Shown piece by piece: positions 26,750-35,378 of a DNA stretch of 64,000 bases. The notes under the pieces are model-generated. The model was given only the letters and a program-made list of their open reading frames with translations, did not search any database and had not been told where the DNA came from. The translations under genes and the position numbers were made by a program. Position 1 is the stretch's first letter. The number at the start of each line of letters is the position of its first letter. The stretch comes from Aureimonas pseudogalii (GTDB lineage: Bacteria > Pseudomonadota > Alphaproteobacteria > Rhizobiales > Rhizobiaceae): NCBI RefSeq assembly GCF_014196835.1, contig NZ_JACIEK010000003.1, forward strand, positions 186,001 through 250,000, in the 5' to 3' direction.

Positions 26750-27598
26750 TCAGCGCGCGGCGCTGACGCTCTGGGTCTGCTCGCCGAGGCCCTCGATGCC
26801 GAGGCGGACCTCCTGGCCTGGCCGCAGGTAGACCGCCTCCGGCTTCATGCCCATGCCGACGCCGGGCGGCGTTCCCGTCGAGATGACGTCGCCGGGCTGC
26901 AGGCTCATGAACTGCGACAGATACGAGACCACATGCGCGACGCCGAAGATCATCGTCTTCGAGGACCCGTCCTGGCGCATCACGCCGTCGACCGACAGCC
27001 ACATCTTCAGGTTCTGCGGGTTCGGCACCTCGTCGCGCGTCACCAGCCAGGGGCCGATCGGGCCGAAGCTGTCGGCCGACTTGCCCTTCGTCCACTGGCC
27101 TCCGCGCTCGGTCTGGAAGGCGCGCTCCGAGAGGTCGTTGATGACGCAATAGCCAGCGACGTGGTTCAGCGCGTCGGCCTCCTCGACATAGCGGGCCTCG
27201 GTGCCGATCACGACGCCGAGCTCGACCTCCCAGTCGGTCTTCTCGGAGTTGCGGGGAATGACGATGCCGTCGTTCGGGCCGGTGAGGGCGCTCGTCGCCT
27301 TCATGAAGATGATCGGCTCGGCCGGGATCGCCGCTCCCGTCTCGGCCGCGTGGTCGGCATAGTTGAGGCCGATGCAGATGAACTTGCCGACGCGCCCGAC
27401 GCACTGGCCGATGCGGGTGGCTGCGGGAACGCTCGGCAGACCATCGACGTCGATGGCGGCGATCTTCGCGAGGCCCGCATCCGTCAGCCAGTCGCTGGCG
27501 AGGTCGTCGACATGGCCGGACAGGTCGCGGATCGTTCCGTCCGCCGCCAGGATGCCCGGCTTTTCGTGGTTCTTCTCGCCCCAGCGCAGAAGCTTCAT
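26750..27598 (-). CDS. FAH-family hydrolase, probably 2,4-diketo-3-deoxy-L-fuconate hydrolase
   Basis: The 282-residue protein has the fumarylacetoacetate hydrolase fold: KFICIGLNYADHAAE, the metal-binding DWEVELGVVIG, CVINDLSERAFQ and STGTPPGVGMG. In the non-phosphorylating L-fucose pathway an FAH-family enzyme splits 2,4-diketo-3-deoxy-L-fuconate into pyruvate and L-lactate; the neighbouring SDR and L-fuconate dehydratase supply exactly the preceding steps, so this role is well supported by context. The ATG at 27598 is the first codon of a 282-residue product of usual family length. It follows the SDR gene by 21 bp in the same direction. Confidence 0.87.
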   Translation of the reverse strand: MKLLRWGEKNHEKPGILAADGTIRDLSGHVDDLASDWLTDAGLAKIAAIDVDGLPSVPAATRIGQCVGRVGKFICIGLNYADHAAETGAAIPAEPIIFMKATSALTGPNDGIVIPRNSEKTDWEVELGVVIGTEARYVEEADALNHVAGYCVINDLSERAFQTERGGQWTKGKSADSFGPIGPWLVTRDEVPNPQNLKMWLSVDGVMRQDGSSKTMIFGVAHVVSYLSQFMSLQPGDVISTGTPPGVGMGMKPEAVYLRPGQEVRLGIEGLGEQTQSVSAAR

Positions 27599-27619
27599 GA
27601 ACTCGTTCCCCTCAAGAGA

Positions 27620-28363
27620 TCAGATGTTGGTCCAGCCGCCGTCGATGGCGATGGCCTGGCCGGTGACGAAGCCCGATTCGCGCGAGGCGAGATAGACGGC
27701 GAGCGCGGCGATCTCCTCGGCATTGCCGAGCCGGCCCATCGGCTGGCGGGCGGCGAAGGCGAGGCGGGCGGCGTCGAGATCGCCGGTGGCGCGCATGCGG
27801 TCTTCCAGCGACGGGCTCTCCACCGTGCCGGGGCAGATCGCGTTGACGCGAATGCCCCGCCCGACGAAATCGGCCGCCACCGACTTGGTGAGCCCGATCA
27901 CGGCGGCCTTCGAGGCGCCGTAGACGAAGCGGTTGGGCGCGGCGATGAGCGAGGAGGCGACCGAGGCGATGTTGACGATCGACGCGCCGCCGGCCTCGAT
28001 CATGCCGGGCAGGAAGGCGCGGACCATCCGGTACATCGATTTCACGTTGAGATCGAAGGAGAAGTCGAACGCCGCCTCGTCGCATTCGAGGATCGTGCCG
28101 GCATGCACGAAGCCGGCGCAGTTGAAGAGAATGTCGGTGCGACCCGCCTCGGCGACGAAGGCCGCGATCGCGGCGGCGTCGCGCACGTCGAGCACGCGCG
28201 TGTTGATGCCCGCGGCGCCGTCGAACTCGGCGAGCTTGGCCTCGTTGATATCGCAGGCGATCACCTCGGCACCCTCGGCGGCGAACGCCAGAGCCGTCGC
28301 TCGTCCGATGCCTTGTGCCGCCGCGGTGACCACCGCGCGTTGTCCGTCCAGGCGTCCTGCCAT
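27620..28363 (-). CDS. Short-chain dehydrogenase, probably 2-keto-3-deoxy-L-fuconate dehydrogenase
   Basis: The 247-residue protein is a classical SDR: NAD-binding TAAAQGIGRATAL, an acidic residue at the end of strand 2 (ACDIN) favouring NAD+, NCAGFVHAG, catalytic Ser in NIASVASS and Tyr-Lys in VYGASKAAV, and PGTVESPSLEDR after strand 6. It would oxidise 2-keto-3-deoxy-L-fuconate at C4, giving the diketo acid cleaved by the FAH-family enzyme encoded next. The ATG at 28363 with GGGAGGACGAGC upstream is preferred to an in-frame start at 28387. A role as L-fucose dehydrogenase cannot be excluded. Confidence 0.87.
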   Translation of the reverse strand: MAGRLDGQRAVVTAAAQGIGRATALAFAAEGAEVIACDINEAKLAEFDGAAGINTRVLDVRDAAAIAAFVAEAGRTDILFNCAGFVHAGTILECDEAAFDFSFDLNVKSMYRMVRAFLPGMIEAGGASIVNIASVASSLIAAPNRFVYGASKAAVIGLTKSVAADFVGRGIRVNAICPGTVESPSLEDRMRATGDLDAARLAFAARQPMGRLGNAEEIAALAVYLASRESGFVTGQAIAIDGGWTNI

Positions 28364-28416
28364 GCTCGTCCTCCCAGCTGAGTTCATCAGCGAACTCCGG
28401 TTTCATACGGATCGCG

Positions 28417-29202
28417 TCAGTCGAATTCAATCGTCTCGGCGATCTGGCGTGCGGCGGCCGCGACGTGATCGGCCAGCGCGTCCGGCTCGGTCGGCGACTG
28501 GCGCATGCGGATGTGCGGCGAGGTGAGGGCGGCGACCGCGCCGTTTTCGCCCGCGCTCAGGATCGGCACCGACACGTCGGTCACGCTCTCGGCAATGCGG
28601 GAGGCCCGAACCACACGCCCGGCGGCGCGGAACCCGTCGAGATCGGCCGCCAGCGTCTCGAGGTCGCGCAGCGGCTCTTCCGCGGCGATGGCGACGAGGA
28701 TGCGCGAGCGCCGGCGCGGGTTCATGAAGGCAAGGAGGCAGTGGCCGGAGCCGGTCAGGGCGAGGGGTTGCCGGTAGCCGATGCGCACCGAGAAGCCGAT
28801 ATGCGAGACGCTTTCGACCCGGGCGATCACCACCATCTGCGTCTCGCTCGCCACCGCCAGATGGCAGGAATAGCCGGTGCTCTCGGCAAAGCCGCGCATC
28901 ACCGGCAGGGCCGCTTCGACGAGGCCGCGATGACGAGGCCGGTTGAGGCCGAGGCGGAAGAGCTTGTCGGCGATCACGAAGCGGTCGGCATCCTCGCGCT
29001 CGATGTAGCCCCGGGCCTCCAACACCGCGACCATGCGGAAGATCTCGCTACGCGTGCGACCGAGGGCGTCGGCGAGGTCGCCGAGCGAGAGCGGGCGCCG
29101 CTCGTCGGACAGGCGTTCGAGAATGTCGAGGCCCTTCTCCAACGCCGGCGCCGCGTAGCGCCCGGCCGCGCCGTCTGAGGAAGGGGGACCGCGTTCGCTC
29201 AT
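28417..29202 (-). CDS. IclR-family transcriptional regulator
   Basis: The 261-residue protein has an N-terminal winged helix (about 15-75: ALEKGLDILERLSDERRPLSLGDLADALGRTRSEIFRMVAVLEARGYI) and a C-terminal IclR effector domain with GSGHCLLAFM near the ligand pocket. Its start is taken at ATG 29202, because upstream in-frame starts overlap the palindromic operator at 29231-29245. It faces the L-fuconate dehydratase gene and is followed leftward by the SDR and FAH genes. It is probably the local regulator of the fuconate genes, with a sugar-acid intermediate as effector; this is inference. Confidence 0.88.
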   Translation of the reverse strand: MSERGPPSSDGAAGRYAAPALEKGLDILERLSDERRPLSLGDLADALGRTRSEIFRMVAVLEARGYIEREDADRFVIADKLFRLGLNRPRHRGLVEAALPVMRGFAESTGYSCHLAVASETQMVVIARVESVSHIGFSVRIGYRQPLALTGSGHCLLAFMNPRRRSRILVAIAAEEPLRDLETLAADLDGFRAAGRVVRASRIAESVTDVSVPILSAGENGAVAALTSPHIRMRQSPTEPDALADHVAAAARQIAETIEFD

Positions 29203-29230
29203 TGACAGGGTCTCGTGTCCATGATTTCTC

Positions 29231-29245
29231 GTTTCATATATGAAC
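29231..29245. promoter_or_regulatory. Palindromic IclR-type operator between iclR and fucD
   Basis: GTTTCATATATGAAC is a perfect palindrome over its outer arms (TTCATA/TATGAA core) in the 55-bp gap between divergent start codons. IclR-family proteins commonly bind AT-rich palindromes of this size. A half-site GTTTCATA recurs at 28400-28407 just upstream of the SDR gene. Confidence 0.6.
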
Positions 29246-29257
29246 AGGATCGCCGCC

Positions 29258-30538
29258 ATGTCCACCACCATTCAGTCGTTCCGCACCCATGACATCCGCT
29301 TCGCGACCTCGCAGAAGCTCGACGGATCGGATGCGATGAACCCGGACCCGGATTACTCCGCGGCCTATGTCGTGCTGGAGACCGGCGACGACGCGTTGGC
29401 CGGCCATGGGTTGGCCTTCACGATCGGGCGCGGCAACGACCTCGTGACGCAGGCGATCGCCACCGCGGCCGAGCGCGTGGTAGGCCGCCGGATCGAGGAC
29501 ATCGCCGCCGACATGGGGGGCTTCTGGCGCGAGATGACCGGCGACTCGCAGCTGCGCTGGCTCGGGCCCGACAAGGGCGTGATGCACATGGCGATCGGCG
29601 CCGTCGTCAATGCGGTGTGGGATCTCTGGGCCAAGACCGCGGGCAAACCGGTCTGGCAGCTCGTCGCGGACATGACCCCGGACGAGATCTTGGCGCTCCT
29701 CGATTTCCGCTACCTGACGAACGCGCTGACGAAGGCGGAGGCGCGCGAGATCCTCGTGCGCGCGGCCGAGGGCAAGGCCGAGCGGCGCGGAATCCTCGAG
29801 GCGAAGGGCTACCCGACCTACACGACCTCCGCCGGCTGGCTCGGCTATCCCGACGAAAAGGTGCGCCGCCTCTGCCAGGACGGCATTGCCGAGGGCTGGA
29901 CCCATTTCAAGCTGAAGGTCGGGCGCGACCTCGAAGACGACATCCGCCGCTGCCGCATCGTGCGCGAGGAGATCGGCCCGGACCGCACGCTGATGATCGA
30001 CGCCAACCAGGTCTGGGAGGTGGGCGAGGCCATTCCGTGGGTCAACCGTCTTGCCGAGTTCAAGCCCTGGTTCATCGAGGAGCCGACCTCACCGGACGAC
30101 ATTCTCGGCCATAAGGCGATCCGCGAGGGCGTGCATCCCGTGAAGGTCGCGACGGGCGAGATGTGCCAGAACCGCATCCTCTTCAAGCAGTTCCTCCAAG
30201 CCGACGCGATCGACGTCGTGCAGATCGACTCGGCGCGGGTCGGCGGTCTCAACGAGAACCTCGCGATCATGCTGATGGCCGCGAAATACGGCAAGCCGGT
30301 CTGTCCCCATGCCGGCGGCGTCGGCCTGTGCGAATACGTCCAGCACCTGTCGATGATCGACTATCTTGTGATTTCCGGCACGATGGAGGGACGGGTAGCC
30401 GAGTATGTCGATCACCTGCACGAGCATTTCGTCGATCCCTGTGACGTGCGCGGCGGGCGCTACATGCCGCCGCGCGCGCCCGGCTTCTCGATCGCGATGA
30501 AGCAGGCCTCGATCGAGGCGCATACGTTTCGCGGTTGA
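29258..30538 (+). CDS. L-fuconate dehydratase (enolase superfamily)
   Basis: The 426-residue protein has the mandelate-racemase subgroup layout and motifs: KLKVG (K-x-K base), metal ligands in [20 protein letters not shown] and GEMCQN, and [14 protein letters not shown] with the second catalytic base. The N-terminal segment [33 protein letters not shown] is typical of L-fuconate dehydratases of about 430-440 residues. It removes water from L-fuconate to give 2-keto-3-deoxy-L-fuconate. I chose ATG 29258 (AGGATCG upstream) over ATG 29240, which lies partly in the operator. It is transcribed away from the IclR gene. Confidence 0.92.
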   Translation: MSTTIQSFRTHDIRFATSQKLDGSDAMNPDPDYSAAYVVLETGDDALAGHGLAFTIGRGNDLVTQAIATAAERVVGRRIEDIAADMGGFWREMTGDSQLRWLGPDKGVMHMAIGAVVNAVWDLWAKTAGKPVWQLVADMTPDEILALLDFRYLTNALTKAEAREILVRAAEGKAERRGILEAKGYPTYTTSAGWLGYPDEKVRRLCQDGIAEGWTHFKLKVGRDLEDDIRRCRIVREEIGPDRTLMIDANQVWEVGEAIPWVNRLAEFKPWFIEEPTSPDDILGHKAIREGVHPVKVATGEMCQNRILFKQFLQADAIDVVQIDSARVGGLNENLAIMLMAAKYGKPVCPHAGGVGLCEYVQHLSMIDYLVISGTMEGRVAEYVDHLHEHFVDPCDVRGGRYMPPRAPGFSIAMKQASIEAHTFRG

Positions 30539-30574
30539 AGGGAGACGGGGCGTCCGGGGCGCCTGCCGGTGGAC

Positions 30575-30599
30575 GTCGGGTTGGGCTCGACATCCCGAC
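30575..30599. other. Stem-loop in the fucD/MATE convergent gap
   Basis: GTCGGG (30575-30580) pairs with CCCGAC (30594-30599). No T-run follows on either strand. It may help end transcription from both sides, but support is weak. Confidence 0.3.
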
Positions 30600-30627
30600 C
30601 CGGCCGATCCGTCCGCGCCAGCGAAAC

Positions 30628-32025
30628 TCACGCGTCGATGACCGTCCGTCCGTGGGTCTCCTTGACGAAGAAGCGGCCTGTCATCAGCACGGCGGCGACG
30701 CCGAGGCCGATGGCGAGGCCCCACCAGACGCCGGCCCCGCCCCATTCGAAGACGAAGGCGAGCGTGTAGGCGACGGGCATGCCGACCGCCCAGTAGGACA
30801 GGACGGCGAAGATCATCGGGGTGCGCGTGTCCTTCAACCCCCGCAAAATGCCGCTCGACGTGACCTGGATGGAATCGACGATCTGAAAGGCCGCGGCGAT
30901 GGCCAGAAGCGGCACCGCGGCCTGGAGAACGCGTTCGGCGTCGGGTGCGCGCAGGTCGAGATAGAGCGAGATCAGCGGAACGGGGATCGTCCAGAACAGG
31001 AGGGCGGCCCCGGTGGAGATCGCGGTGGCGACGACGAGCGCGGTTCGCGCGGCGCGGCCGACGCCCAGCCGGTCGTCGCGGCCATAAGCGGTGCCGACCC
31101 GAACGGTCGCAGCGCTGGCAAGGCCGAGCGGCACCATGAAGGACACGGAGGCGATCTGCAGGGCAATGCCATGGGCGGCGAGTTCCACCGTGCCGATCCA
31201 GCCCATCATGACGGAGGCGGCGGTGAACAGCCCGACTTCGGCGAGAATCGTCGCGCCGATCGGCCAGCCGAGGCGGACCACTTCGAGGAAGGCGCTCCAG
31301 TCCGGACGCCAGAACCGCACGTAGATATCGTAGCGCTGGAGCGCACCGTCGCGCAGCGTGAAGGCGACGAGCAACGCGACCGTCAGGATCGCGGTCGAGA
31401 CGGAGGCGATGCCCGATCCCGCGAGACCGAGCGCCGGCGCGCCGAAATGGCCGAACACCAGCACGTAGTTGAGGCCGGCATTCGCCAGCGCGCCGAGCAC
31501 GGTGATGACGAGAACGGCGCGTGGGCGCTCGAGCGCGCTGAGATAGGACCGCAAGACGAAGGTCGAGAGATACGGCAGCATCGACCATTGCAGGACGCGG
31601 GCGTAGTCGCCGGCCATCGCGGAGACGCCGGGGTCCTGGCGCAGCGCCACGAGGATCGCCTCGGTGAACCAGAGCGGGATCATCGTGATCGCGGCATAGG
31701 CGCAGACGACCCACAGCCCCATGCGTACCGAGCGGCGTACGCCGCGAATGTCGGCCCGCCCATTGGCGCTGGCCGCCATCGGCATCACGGCATAGGCAAA
31801 GCCCGAGCCGAACATCCAGAACAGGTAGAAGGTCTGCGTCGCCAGAACCGCCGCCGCGAGTTCGACCGTGCCGAGCTGCCCGACGATCACCGTATTCGTG
31901 ACGTTGATCGAGACCTGCGCGAGCTGCGCGCCGACGAGCGGCAGACCGAGGAGGATCATCGCCTTGGCATGGCCGGCCCAGGAGAGCGGGATCGAGCGGG
32001 CGTGCGGGGCGGCGAGCGTGGTCAT
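30628..32025 (-). CDS. MATE-family efflux transporter
   Basis: The 465-residue protein has about twelve hydrophobic helices in two similar halves (LLGLPLVGAQLAQVSINVTNTVIVGQLG in the first, VRLGWPIGATILAEVGLFTAASVMMGWIG in the second), the NorM-like repeat of the MATE family. It would export cationic or lipophilic compounds against a proton or sodium gradient. The ATG at 32025 is preceded by GGAGGCGAC; the open frame continues upstream to 32328 without support. It is transcribed alone, divergent from the galactose/arabinose genes, and no functional link with its neighbours can be seen. Confidence 0.92.
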   Translation of the reverse strand: MTTLAAPHARSIPLSWAGHAKAMILLGLPLVGAQLAQVSINVTNTVIVGQLGTVELAAAVLATQTFYLFWMFGSGFAYAVMPMAASANGRADIRGVRRSVRMGLWVVCAYAAITMIPLWFTEAILVALRQDPGVSAMAGDYARVLQWSMLPYLSTFVLRSYLSALERPRAVLVITVLGALANAGLNYVLVFGHFGAPALGLAGSGIASVSTAILTVALLVAFTLRDGALQRYDIYVRFWRPDWSAFLEVVRLGWPIGATILAEVGLFTAASVMMGWIGTVELAAHGIALQIASVSFMVPLGLASAATVRVGTAYGRDDRLGVGRAARTALVVATAISTGAALLFWTIPVPLISLYLDLRAPDAERVLQAAVPLLAIAAAFQIVDSIQVTSSGILRGLKDTRTPMIFAVLSYWAVGMPVAYTLAFVFEWGGAGVWWGLAIGLGVAAVLMTGRFFVKETHGRTVIDA

Positions 32026-32331
32026 GTCGCCTCCTCCGGCGATGATGGTTCGGGTCTGTCGAATGCGGTGACGGGTAGTGAGAGCATGCCGACTTGTCCA
32101 GCCGATGACGGCTTGCAAACTGCGTCCGGCTCGGCGAGGCGCGATCAGGATCGTGCTGCGCTGCGGTGTCGAGAAGGGGTGTGACAAGCGGCCCGTCCGA
32201 TTGACAAGATCGGAGCCGTTCGAAATAAAGCAGACAATTGACCGGCACTTTGGAGTCGTTCGAGAAGGGGGCGATGCTCCCGCCGCGCGACGCGGTTCCG
32301 CCCTCCCGTCAGGCACGAGTTCGGACATCCC
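32026..32331. other. 306-bp divergent control region between MATE and araD1 genes
   Basis: No gene is seen. A good plus-strand promoter lies at 32201-32229. The MATE side shows no clear promoter. Several TGACAA/TTGAC words (32172, 32201, 32237) recur within 70 bp and may be regulator sites. Confidence 0.5.
32201..32229 (+). promoter_or_regulatory. Candidate sigma-70 promoter of the galactose/arabinose operon
   Basis: TTGACA (32201-32206), a 17-bp spacer and AATAAA (32224-32229) lie about 100 bp before the first gene of the operon. Confidence 0.55.
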
Positions 32332-33324
32332 ATGGCACTTCGGCTTCTTCAGGTGAAAGACCGCGACGGCACGCTACAGGTCGTCGCGAGCGACGATCAC
32401 GGCGCGGCTCACGTGCTGCCCGGCGTCGCCTCGACCTATGATCTCGCGATGTCGGCGATCGCCGCAGGGCACTCGCTGGCCGACGCCGTGGCGAAGGCGG
32501 GACGCGGCGAAGCGGTCGATCTCGACGCGGCGCTGGCGGAGGGCCGGATCGGTCTGCCGATCCACCACGCCGACCCCGCGCATTTCGTGGTGGCGGGCAC
32601 GGGGTTGACCCATCTCGGCTCCGCCGACGGGCGCGACAAGATGCACAAGGCGCAGGCCGGCGAGCACGTCACCGACTCGATGAAGATGTTCCAGATGGGC
32701 GTCGAAGGCGGCAAGCCGGAGAACGGCGAGGCCGGCGTGCAGCCCGAATGGTTCTACAAGGGCGACGGCTCCTGCCTCGTCGGCCCCGGCGAGGCGCTGA
32801 CCTCGCCTGCCTTCGCGCTCGACGGCGGCGAGGAGCCCGAGCTTGCGGGTGTCTATCTGATCGGCCCCGATGGCACGCCCTTCCGGCTCGGCTACTGCCT
32901 GTCGAACGAGTTCTCCGACCACGTGACGGAGCGGGGCAACTATCTCTGGCTCGCCCATTCCAAGCTGCGTCAGGCCTCGCTCGGGCCGGAGCTTCTCGTC
33001 GGCGAACTCCCGGCGAGCGTCGAGGGCACATCGAAGATTTCGCGCGGCGGTGAGACGATCTTCGACAAGCCCTTCCTGTCGGGCGAGGCGAACATGAGCC
33101 ATTCCATCGCCAATCTCGAGCACCACCATTTCAAGTACGAGCTCTTCCGCCGCCCGGGAGACCTGCATGTCCACTTCTTCGGCACGGCGACGCTGTCGGT
33201 CTCGCACGGCGTGACGACGCAGAATGGCGATCGCTTCGAGATCGAGGCGCGGCCCTTCCGCCTGCCGCTCGTCAACACGCTGGCGACGGCCGAGGCCGCG
33301 CCCGTTGCCGTGCGCGCGCTCTGA
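32332..33324 (+). CDS. AraD1/GguC-like FAH-domain protein
   Basis: The 330-residue protein resembles the AraD1/GguC group, an FAH-like fold with a long N-terminal extension. Visible stretches are HFVVAGTGLTHLGSADGRDKMH, EWFYKGDGSCLVGPG, EEPELAGVYLIGPDG (metal-binding acidic motif) and LHVHFFGTATLSVSHG. In agrobacteria gguC lies with chvE-gguAB. The activity is not firmly known to me; FAH-fold relatives hydrolyse or dehydrate 2-keto-3-deoxy and diketo sugar acids, which suits conversion of the dehydratase product from L-arabonate or D-galactonate. The ATG at 32332 has no strong ribosome site. It is the first gene of the rightward operon, 11 bp before the galactose dehydrogenase gene. Confidence 0.82.
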   Translation: MALRLLQVKDRDGTLQVVASDDHGAAHVLPGVASTYDLAMSAIAAGHSLADAVAKAGRGEAVDLDAALAEGRIGLPIHHADPAHFVVAGTGLTHLGSADGRDKMHKAQAGEHVTDSMKMFQMGVEGGKPENGEAGVQPEWFYKGDGSCLVGPGEALTSPAFALDGGEEPELAGVYLIGPDGTPFRLGYCLSNEFSDHVTERGNYLWLAHSKLRQASLGPELLVGELPASVEGTSKISRGGETIFDKPFLSGEANMSHSIANLEHHHFKYELFRRPGDLHVHFFGTATLSVSHGVTTQNGDRFEIEARPFRLPLVNTLATAEAAPVAVRAL

Positions 33325-33335
33325 GAGAGAACGGC

Positions 33336-34262
33336 ATGACCCTTCGTCTCGCCATTGTCGGTCTCGGGAAGATCGCTCGCGACCAGCACGTGCCCTCCAT
33401 CGCCAAGACCGAGGGTGTGGAGCTGACGTCGATCGCCAGCCGCAACGCCTCGATCGACGGCATGTCGCATTTCCCCGATATCGAGACGCTGCTCGCGTCC
33501 GACGAGGCGGTGGACGCGGTGGCGCTCTGCACGCCGCCGCAGGGCCGGCATGCCCAGGCCGTCGCTGCGCTCCAGGCCGGCAAGCACGTGCTGCTGGAGA
33601 AGCCGCCGGGCGCTACGGTCAGCGAGATGGGTCCGCTGGTTGCACTGGCGCAGGAGAAGGGCGTCACGCTCTTTGCGACGTGGCACTCGCGTTTTGCGCC
33701 CGCGGTCGAGCCGGCACGGGCCTTTCTGGCAGATACCGACATCCACTCCGTCCACGTCGAGTGGAAGGAGGACGTGCGCAAGTGGCATCCGGGTCAGGCC
33801 TGGATCTGGGAGCCGGGGGGCCTTGGCGTGTTCGATCCCGGCATCAACGCGCTGTCGATCGTGACCGCCATTCTGCCACGGCCGATGTTCCTGCGTCGCT
33901 CCGATCTGCAATTCCCGGAGAACCGGGCGGCGCCGATCGCAGCCGATCTCGAATTCACGGATGCCACGGGTCTGGCCGTGCGCGCCGAGTTCGACTGGCG
34001 CGAGACCGGCGGCGAGACCTGGAGCGTCCATGTCGAGACGGCGAAGGGCAAGCTGACGCTGAGCGAGGGTGGCAAGAAGCTGGCGCTGGACGGGCAGCCG
34101 ATGGTGAACGAGCCTGATGCCGAATACGCCGGCATCTACCGCCGGTTCGTCGAGCTGACGAAGACGGGCGCCATCGACGTCGACCTGTCGCCGCTCCAGC
34201 ATGTGGCGGACGCCTTCCTGCTCGGCCGCCGCCACGTTGTCGACGCCTTCGTGGAGGCGTGA
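33336..34262 (+). CDS. D-galactose/L-arabinose 1-dehydrogenase (Gfo/Idh/MocA family)
   Basis: The 308-residue protein begins LRLAIVGLGKIARDQHVPSI, a Rossmann motif specific to bacterial galactose 1-dehydrogenases, has LEKPPGATVSEM with the EKP lysine, and continues ATWHSRFAPAVEPAR, VHVEWKEDVRKWHPGQAWIWEPGGLGVFDPGINALSI. This matches galactose dehydrogenase of Pseudomonas and L-arabinose dehydrogenase of Azospirillum, which share substrates because galactose and arabinose have the same C2-C4 stereochemistry. It makes the 1,4-lactone with NAD(P)H. It lies between the AraD1-like gene and the mutarotase gene, overlapping the region of the latter's start. Confidence 0.92.
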   Translation: MTLRLAIVGLGKIARDQHVPSIAKTEGVELTSIASRNASIDGMSHFPDIETLLASDEAVDAVALCTPPQGRHAQAVAALQAGKHVLLEKPPGATVSEMGPLVALAQEKGVTLFATWHSRFAPAVEPARAFLADTDIHSVHVEWKEDVRKWHPGQAWIWEPGGLGVFDPGINALSIVTAILPRPMFLRRSDLQFPENRAAPIAADLEFTDATGLAVRAEFDWRETGGETWSVHVETAKGKLTLSEGGKKLALDGQPMVNEPDAEYAGIYRRFVELTKTGAIDVDLSPLQHVADAFLLGRRHVVDAFVEA

Positions 34263-34264
34263 GC

Positions 34265-35326
34265 ATGAACACCGCGGTCACGCGACAGGCTTTCGGACGG
34301 CTCACGGATGGCCGCGAGGTCGAAATCGTGAGCCTACGGTCGGCGTCCGGGTTTGAGGCGCGCGTCATCAGCTACGGCGCGGTGTTGCAGGCGCTGCACG
34401 TCGCGGATCGGGACGGGCAGGTGGCCGACGTCGTGCTCGGCCATGACGATCTCGCCGGCTACCTCGCATCGCGCGACTTCTTCGGCGCCACGATCGGGCG
34501 CTATGCCAACCGCATCGCCGGCGGGCGTTTCGATCTCGATGGGCAGACGGTCGAGATCGAACCGAACGACGGTCCGAACGCGCTACATGGCGGGGCGGAC
34601 GGCTTCGACCGCCAGCTTTGGACGATTGCCGAGACCGGCACTGATTTCGTGCGGCTGGAGCGGACGAGCGCGGACGGCGAGGGCGGTTTCCCCGGCGAAT
34701 TATCGGTTTCCGTGACCTATCGTCTCGCTGGCGAGGCAGCCTTGGAGATCGCGTTCGAGGCACGCACGACGCGCCCGACCGTGGTGAACCTGACGAACCA
34801 CAGCTTCTTCAATCTCGGTGGCGTTGCGGACGTTCGCGACGTCCTCTCCCACCGCATCACGCTGGTGGCCGAGACCTACCTGCCGATCGACGCCGTTTCG
34901 ATCCCGGAGGGCCGGCCCGCACCCGTCGCCGGTACGCCCTTCGACTTCCGTTCCGCCCGCCCGATCGGCGAGCGCATCCGCGAGGGTTACGAGCAGATCC
35001 GCCGTGGACGGGGGTACGATCACAACTGGTGCGTCGACGGGACGTCCGGCGGCGAGCCGCGTCTCGCGGCACGGGTCGAGGATCCCGCGAGCGGGCGTGT
35101 GCTCGAACTCCTGACCGACCAGCCGGGCGTTCAGTTCTATTCCGGCAACTTCCTCGACGGCACGGTGTCCGGCAAGGGCGGCCAGTCCTACCGGATGGGC
35201 GACGCCTTCTGCCTGGAGCCGCAAGGCTACCCCGACACGCCGAACCGGCCGGATTTCCCGACCGCCCGTCTCGACCCCGGCGGCGTCTATCGCCACCATT
35301 CGATCTTTCGCTTTTCCACCATCTGA
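34265..35326 (+). CDS. Aldose 1-epimerase (galactose mutarotase)
   Basis: The 353-residue protein has the GalM fold with motifs [26 protein letters not shown], a histidine in [12 protein letters not shown] (catalytic acid region), DHNWCVDG, and the catalytic-base glutamate in [18 protein letters not shown]. It interconverts alpha and beta anomers of galactose or arabinose for the dehydrogenase just upstream. I prefer ATG 34265, which has GGAGG seven bases upstream, to the GTG at 34259 that overlaps the previous stop. It is followed by the dehydratase gene 52 bp downstream. Confidence 0.92.
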   Translation: MNTAVTRQAFGRLTDGREVEIVSLRSASGFEARVISYGAVLQALHVADRDGQVADVVLGHDDLAGYLASRDFFGATIGRYANRIAGGRFDLDGQTVEIEPNDGPNALHGGADGFDRQLWTIAETGTDFVRLERTSADGEGGFPGELSVSVTYRLAGEAALEIAFEARTTRPTVVNLTNHSFFNLGGVADVRDVLSHRITLVAETYLPIDAVSIPEGRPAPVAGTPFDFRSARPIGERIREGYEQIRRGRGYDHNWCVDGTSGGEPRLAARVEDPASGRVLELLTDQPGVQFYSGNFLDGTVSGKGGQSYRMGDAFCLEPQGYPDTPNRPDFPTARLDPGGVYRHHSIFRFSTI

Positions 35327-35378
35327 GATCCACCGCCTCGCCCGCTTCGGGCTCGAGGCCGAACGAGGAGAGACGACC

